11,844 nucleotides of DNA, taken from the NCBI GenBank assembly GCA_003488145.1, contig DNMQ01000308.1, forward strand, positions 1 to 11,844, read 5' to 3'. The DNA is from Pseudomonas sp. (GTDB lineage Bacteria; Pseudomonadota; Gammaproteobacteria; Pseudomonadales; Pseudomonadaceae). Positions 7,833-11,844 of this stretch are shown here, piece by piece (the first letter of the stretch is position 1; every line of letters begins with the position of its first letter). The notes beneath the pieces are model-generated. The model did not search any database and was not told the origin of the DNA. It was given only the letters and a program-made list of their open reading frames with translations. The position numbers were made by a program, and so were the translations under genes.

Positions 7833-10568
7833 GTGAACCACGACTCCGACGCCACCGTGCCCGCTGCGGACGCGGTCTTTGCTATACCCGACCCGGCGAC
7901 CACCAGCATCGCGCCCTTCACCCTGCATGCCGCGCTGACCCGAATTGCGCAAGGCGCGCCCGATCGACCGGCGGTGCTTTCGACCCGCTTCGCGCCGCTG
8001 GACCATCGCGGCCTGCAGCAGATGATCGAGCAGACCCGTCGCCAGTTGCGCCTGGCCGGCTTCGGCCGCGACGCGCGGATCGGTGTATTGCTGCCGGAAG
8101 CCCCGCAGGCGGCGGTCGCGATCATTGCCATCGCCTGTTCCGCGGTTGCCGTACCGCTCGATCCGCGCCTCGGCCCGGCCGAACTGGACCAGTTTCTCCA
8201 GCAGCTGCCGCTCGATGCCCTGCTGATCAGCAGTGACGGCGATCAGCAGGGCCGGGCGGCCGCCGAGCGCCACGGGCTGACGCTGATCAGTGCCGAAGCG
8301 GCCGCGGACGGCAGCCCGGCGTTACAGCTCGACATCCCGCTGGCTGCACAGCCGGCCGCCGATGATCTGCCCGAGCCAGACGCCCCGGCGTTCATCCTGC
8401 GCAGCTCCGGCACCACGGCGTTGCCCAAGCTGATTCCCTTCACCCATCGCAATATGCTGACCGCCGCCCGCAAGTGGCAGCGCTGGTTCGGCCTGGATGC
8501 CGGTGACCGCTGCCTGTGCGTCTCGGCCCCCTATTACTCCCACGGGCTGAAGGTCACCATCCTCACGCCGCTGCTCACCGGCGGCAGCGTCGCCTTTCCG
8601 CTCAGCCCGGCGGTGGTGGACCTGCACGAGTGGTTCGAAAGCCTGCGGCCGAGCTGGTATTCCGCCGGCCCAGCGTTGCACCGCGCAATTCTCGAAGCGG
8701 CCAGCGCGCACCCCGAAGGGTTGGGCACGCAGCGGCCGCGCTTCGCCTCTTCCGGCGGCGCGCCGCTGGGACAGGACATCATCGATGCCTTCGAGCAGAC
8801 CATGGGCTTCCCGCTGCTGGAACACTACGGCTCCAGCGAGGCCGCGCAGATCGCCGTTAACACCCCGACCGAGCGCAAGGCGGACACGGTCGGTCGGCCC
8901 TGGCCGGAAACCCTGAGCGTCGTCGACGAGAACGGCAACCCGCTGGCGGCCGGCGAGCGCGGCGAGATCCGCGTGCGTGGCGCGACGGTGATGCCTGGCT
9001 ATCTTGGCGATGACACGCTCAACCGCGAGGTGCTGCGCGACGGCTGGTTCCACACCGGCGACATCGGCAGCCTCGACGAGGACGGCTTCCTGCGCCTGCA
9101 TGGACGCCTACGGGAAGTGATCAACCGCGGCGGCGAGAAGGTCAGCCTGCCGGAAGTCGATGCGGTGCTGTTGCGCCATCCGGCGGTGGCCGATGCAGCG
9201 GCGTTCGCCGTGCCGCATCAGCGTCTCGGCCAGGACGTCGCCGCCGCCGTGGTGCTACGCCCTGGCATGCAGGTGGCGTCCGAGGAGATGCAGCGCTACC
9301 TGCGGGGCGAGCTGGTGTACTTCAAGGTGCCGCGGCGCGTGCAGATCATCGAAGCCTTGCCGCGCGGCTTGACCGGCAAGGTGTTGCGGCATCGGCTGGC
9401 GGATGCCTACCTCGAGCAGCGCAGCGCGCGGGCCCGGGCCGCGGCGGTGGCCGAGGCGGCGTCCGAACTGGAGCAGCAGGTGCTGGCGCTCTGGCGGCGC
9501 CTGCTGAAAACCGAGGCGGTCGGCCCGAACGACAACTTTCTCGATTGTGGTGGTGACTCGCTGCTGGCCACCGAAATGCTTGCCGAGCTGGAGCAGATGC
9601 TCGGGCGGGTGATCCCCGAGTCGTTGCTGGTCGAGGCGGAGACTGCCCGCGAGCTGGCAGCACGCCTGGAAAATCTTGCCAACCACATCATTCCGGTCAT
9701 CGATTTCAACGCTCAGCCAGGGCGCACGCCGTTGTTCTGGTTCCACGGCGATTTCGCCCATGGCGGCTACTACATCCGTCGCCTGGCCCGGCTGCTCGGC
9801 CCGCAGCAACCGCTGACCGCCATCGCTCCGCATGGCATGGACAACGAGCCGATACCGGCGTCGGTGCAGCAGATGGCGCGTGAACGTCTGCCGCTGATCC
9901 TCGCGCGCCAGGCGCAGGGACCGTACCGCATCGGCGGCTACTGCAACGGCGCGCTGGTGGCCTTCGAGGCCGCTCGTTTGCTTATCGAGGCGGGCCATGA
10001 GGTGGAGATCGTCGCTCTGATCGATCCGCCCACCGCCAATGTTCGCCCGTGGTCGCGGGCCATCCTGCGTACCCTCGACCGGGTGCTGCCGGACATGCAC
10101 CTTGCCCGCGCCTACGAGGCGCTCAGCCGTTTCGGTGAAACCAGCAAGTGGCCCTATCCCAAGCGCTTCGCCAACCTGGCCTGGAAGCTGTCGCGGCGCA
10201 GCGTGCGCATGGTGCAGCAGCGGCTGGCCGGTCACGTGCCGACACCACCCACCGCGCGTGATCGAGAGGTGCGCGTGCGCTTCCTGCAGTACTCGCTGGT
10301 GATGGCGCGCTATCTGCCCCGGCGCATCGATGCGCCGGTGGTGTACTTCTCCGCCGACTACACCAGCCGGGCCTGGCGCGGCATGGGCACGAGCTTCGAG
10401 AGCTACGACGTGCTCGGCGGCCATCACCGTTGCGTCAAGGACTACACCGCCTCCATCGCCACGCCGTTGCGGGCGCTGCTGGAAGACTCGGCCGCCGCGA
10501 TGCCCGGCCAGAGCGGCCTGATCCTGCCGCTGACCGAGCCGGCCAAGCGCGATGGCATGGCGCCCTGA
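7833..10568 (+). CDS. Stand-alone A-T-TE synthetase (adenylation, carrier, Cys-type thioesterase)
   Basis: 911 residues with three domains. Adenylation (~25-525): A3 loop RSSGTTALPKLIPFTH (190-205), A5 YGSSE (332-336), A7 GWFHTGD (404-410), A8 GRLREVINRGGEKV (424-437) and the A10 lysine in LTGKVLR (Lys516). Carrier (~545-615): DNFLDCGGDSLLAT with phosphopantetheine site Ser576. Thioesterase (~630-885): GGYCNGA with Cys704 where Ser is usual, a probable acid Asp731 in LIDPP, and His864 in LGGHH. The adenylation domain looks like acid-CoA/aryl-acid ligases rather than amino-acid domains, so the substrate is probably a carboxylic acid without an alpha-amino group. There is no condensation domain or signal peptide, so it is cytoplasmic. 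Start GTG 7833, AAGGA 9 nt upstream. It is followed after 68 bp by quiC, suggesting protocatechuate as substrate. Fungal and Ralstonia quinone/furanone synthetases share the A-T-TE order, so an arylpyruvate is an alternative. Confidence 0.9.
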   Translation: MNHDSDATVPAADAVFAIPDPATTSIAPFTLHAALTRIAQGAPDRPAVLSTRFAPLDHRGLQQMIEQTRRQLRLAGFGRDARIGVLLPEAPQAAVAIIAIACSAVAVPLDPRLGPAELDQFLQQLPLDALLISSDGDQQGRAAAERHGLTLISAEAAADGSPALQLDIPLAAQPAADDLPEPDAPAFILRSSGTTALPKLIPFTHRNMLTAARKWQRWFGLDAGDRCLCVSAPYYSHGLKVTILTPLLTGGSVAFPLSPAVVDLHEWFESLRPSWYSAGPALHRAILEAASAHPEGLGTQRPRFASSGGAPLGQDIIDAFEQTMGFPLLEHYGSSEAAQIAVNTPTERKADTVGRPWPETLSVVDENGNPLAAGERGEIRVRGATVMPGYLGDDTLNREVLRDGWFHTGDIGSLDEDGFLRLHGRLREVINRGGEKVSLPEVDAVLLRHPAVADAAAFAVPHQRLGQDVAAAVVLRPGMQVASEEMQRYLRGELVYFKVPRRVQIIEALPRGLTGKVLRHRLADAYLEQRSARARAAAVAEAASELEQQVLALWRRLLKTEAVGPNDNFLDCGGDSLLATEMLAELEQMLGRVIPESLLVEAETARELAARLENLANHIIPVIDFNAQPGRTPLFWFHGDFAHGGYYIRRLARLLGPQQPLTAIAPHGMDNEPIPASVQQMARERLPLILARQAQGPYRIGGYCNGALVAFEAARLLIEAGHEVEIVALIDPPTANVRPWSRAILRTLDRVLPDMHLARAYEALSRFGETSKWPYPKRFANLAWKLSRRSVRMVQQRLAGHVPTPPTARDREVRVRFLQYSLVMARYLPRRIDAPVVYFSADYTSRAWRGMGTSFESYDVLGGHHRCVKDYTASIATPLRALLEDSAAAMPGQSGLILPLTEPAKRDGMAP

Positions 10569-10636
10569 GCATGGTCGCGGCAATCACAGGCCGGTGGCCG
10601 GCAAGGCCCCGACACCCCGGTAACAGGAGTAACCGC

Positions 10637-11844
10637 ATGAAGCGCTCGATCGCCACCGTATCCCTCAGCGGGACCCTGCCGGAGAAGCTCGAGGCCGCGG
10701 CGGCCGCCGGCTTCGACGGCATCGAACTGTTCGAGAACGACCTGCTCTACCACTCCGGCAGCCCGCAGGACATCCGCCGGCGCTGCGAGGATCTGGGCCT
10801 GGCGGTCACGCTGTTCCAGCCGTTCCGCGACTTCGAGGGCTGCCCGCGCGAGCGCCTGCAGCGCAACCTCGATCGCGCCGAGCGCAAGTTCGATCTGATG
10901 CAGGAGCTCGGCGCCGAACTCATGCTGCTGTGCAGCAACGTGCAAGCCGACGCGCTGGGCGACCGCGAAACGCTGCTCGGCGACCTCGCCCTCATCGCCG
11001 AGCGCGCCGGCGCTCGCGGGCTGCGGGTCGGCTACGAAGCGCTGGCCTGGGGCCGCCACGTGAAGACCTGGCGCGATGTCTGGACGCTGGTGCGGCAGGT
11101 CGATCATCCGGCGCTGGGGGTGATTCTCGACAGTTTCCATACCCTGGCCCTGGGCGACGATCCGAGCGGCATCGTCGAGATACCCGGCGAGCGGATCTTC
11201 TTCGTGCAGCTGGCCGATGCGCCCGTGCTGGCCATGGACGTGCAGGAGTGGAGCCGGCACTTCCGCTGTTTCCCCGGTCAGGGCGAGTTCGACCTGGCAG
11301 GGTTCCTCGCGCCGGTGCTGCAGGCCGGCTACAGCGGGCCGCTGTCGCTGGAGGTGTTCAACGACGGGTTTCGCGCCGCGCCGCCCAGGGGCATCGCCGC
11401 CGATGGTCTGCGCGCGCTGATGCACCTGGAAGAGCTGACCGGCCAGCGTCTGGCGACCAGCGCCAGCTCGGCGCCAGCCGCCCAGGCGCTGTTCGCACCG
11501 CCACCCGCGCCCCGTTACGAGGGCATCGACTTTCTCGAGTTCGCCGTCGACGAGCCACATGCCGCGCGCCTGGGCAACTGGCTGCAGCAGCTGGGCTTCG
11601 CCCACGTCGGCCAGCACCGCTCGAAGGAGGTGCAGCTGTACCGCCAGGGCGAGATCAACATCGTGCTCAACGCCGAGCCGTATTCCTTCGCGCACAATTA
11701 CTTCGAGGCACACGGCCCCTCGGTGTGCGCCATGGCGCTGAAGATCGATGACGAGGCCTCGGCCCTGGCGCGCGCCTGCGCCTTCGGTGGTCAGCCCTAT
11801 CGTGGGCTGATCGGGCCGAACGAGCGGCAGATTCCGGCCGTGCG
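10637..11844 (+). CDS. quiC: 3-Dehydroshikimate dehydratase, QuiC type with HPPD-like tail (3' end outside window)
   Basis: The frame opens at ATG 10637 (AGGAG 7 nt upstream) and runs off the end, giving 402 residues of an expected ~630. The N-terminal ~265 residues are an AP-endonuclease-2-like TIM barrel. The metal ligands of QuiC1-type enzymes are visible at Glu134 (GYEALAWGRH), Asp165 (ILDSFH), Gln191 (FFVQLAD) and Glu239 (LSLEVFND), with His168 beside them. After an Ala/Pro-rich linker (~272-293) a vicinal-oxygen-chelate domain like 4-hydroxyphenylpyruvate dioxygenase begins (YEGIDFLEFAVDEPHAARLGNW), as in pseudomonad bifunctional QuiC proteins. The reaction is dehydration of 3-dehydroshikimate to protocatechuate in the cytoplasm, normally for quinate/shikimate catabolism. 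Here it follows an acid-activating synthetase, so it may serve biosynthesis instead. Activity of the C-terminal domain is unknown. Confidence 0.92.
   Translation, partial: MKRSIATVSLSGTLPEKLEAAAAAGFDGIELFENDLLYHSGSPQDIRRRCEDLGLAVTLFQPFRDFEGCPRERLQRNLDRAERKFDLMQELGAELMLLCSNVQADALGDRETLLGDLALIAERAGARGLRVGYEALAWGRHVKTWRDVWTLVRQVDHPALGVILDSFHTLALGDDPSGIVEIPGERIFFVQLADAPVLAMDVQEWSRHFRCFPGQGEFDLAGFLAPVLQAGYSGPLSLEVFNDGFRAAPPRGIAADGLRALMHLEELTGQRLATSASSAPAAQALFAPPPAPRYEGIDFLEFAVDEPHAARLGNWLQQLGFAHVGQHRSKEVQLYRQGEINIVLNAEPYSFAHNYFEAHGPSVCAMALKIDDEASALARACAFGGQPYRGLIGPNERQIPAV

Noticed and set aside
9255..10583. Open frame of 442 residues on the - strand
   Set aside because: It is antisense to the carrier and thioesterase domains, which carry full motifs. 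Long antisense frames are expected at this GC content.
10590..10602. Small GCCGG/CCGGC hairpin between the synthetase and quiC genes
   Set aside because: The stem is 5 bp with a 3-nt loop and no T-tract, too weak to suggest termination within the operon.
10442..11713. Open frame of 423 residues on the - strand
   Set aside because: It is antisense to the end of the synthetase and to quiC and has repetitive Gln/Arg/Val composition with no domain. The true quiC frame is open from 10637 to the window end.

Overview
The window reads as chromosomal DNA of a Pseudomonas-type gammaproteobacterium (Pseudomonas or Stutzerimonas). The grounds are high GC content, strongly GC-ending codons, GTG starts with AGGAG-type ribosome sites, and recognisable pairings: an AGCS symporter next to a type I asparaginase, and aspA divergent from a LysR gene. 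From memory both pairings occur in P. aeruginosa. This is family-level recognition, not a database match.

Layout. (1) Positions 1-284 (+) hold the 3' end of a beta-carbonic anhydrase. (2) Positions 326-3764 (-) hold three genes in one direction, read as AGCS sodium/amino-acid symporter, then cytoplasmic L-asparaginase, then an exported solute-binding protein. An XRE-type regulator (3934-4752, +) is divergent from them. (3) Positions 4753-5166 hold a short, lower-GC stretch with one candidate small membrane protein (4835-5083). (4) Aspartate ammonia-lyase (5167-6591, -) is divergent from a HypT/YjiE-like LysR regulator (6754-7686, +). The 162-bp gap between them carries a perfect T-N11-A dyad where a LysR operator is expected. 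(5) Positions 7833-11844 (+) hold a 911-residue adenylation / carrier / thioesterase protein with no condensation domain, then a 3-dehydroshikimate dehydratase of the QuiC type that runs off the window.

How the parts fit. Regions 2 and 4 form a coherent amino-acid catabolic neighbourhood: import, asparagine to aspartate plus ammonia, then aspartate to fumarate plus ammonia. Region 5 is the most unusual part. QuiC makes protocatechuate (3,4-dihydroxybenzoate) from a shikimate-pathway intermediate. The gene 68 bp upstream encodes a stand-alone acid-activating A-T-TE synthetase whose thioesterase nucleophile is Cys rather than Ser. Together they look like the start of a small biosynthetic operon that may build a protocatechuate-derived metabolite, with logic resembling petrobactin AsbF/AsbC/AsbD. 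The substrate and product are inference. I saw no tRNA, rRNA, CRISPR array, insertion sequence or attachment site.
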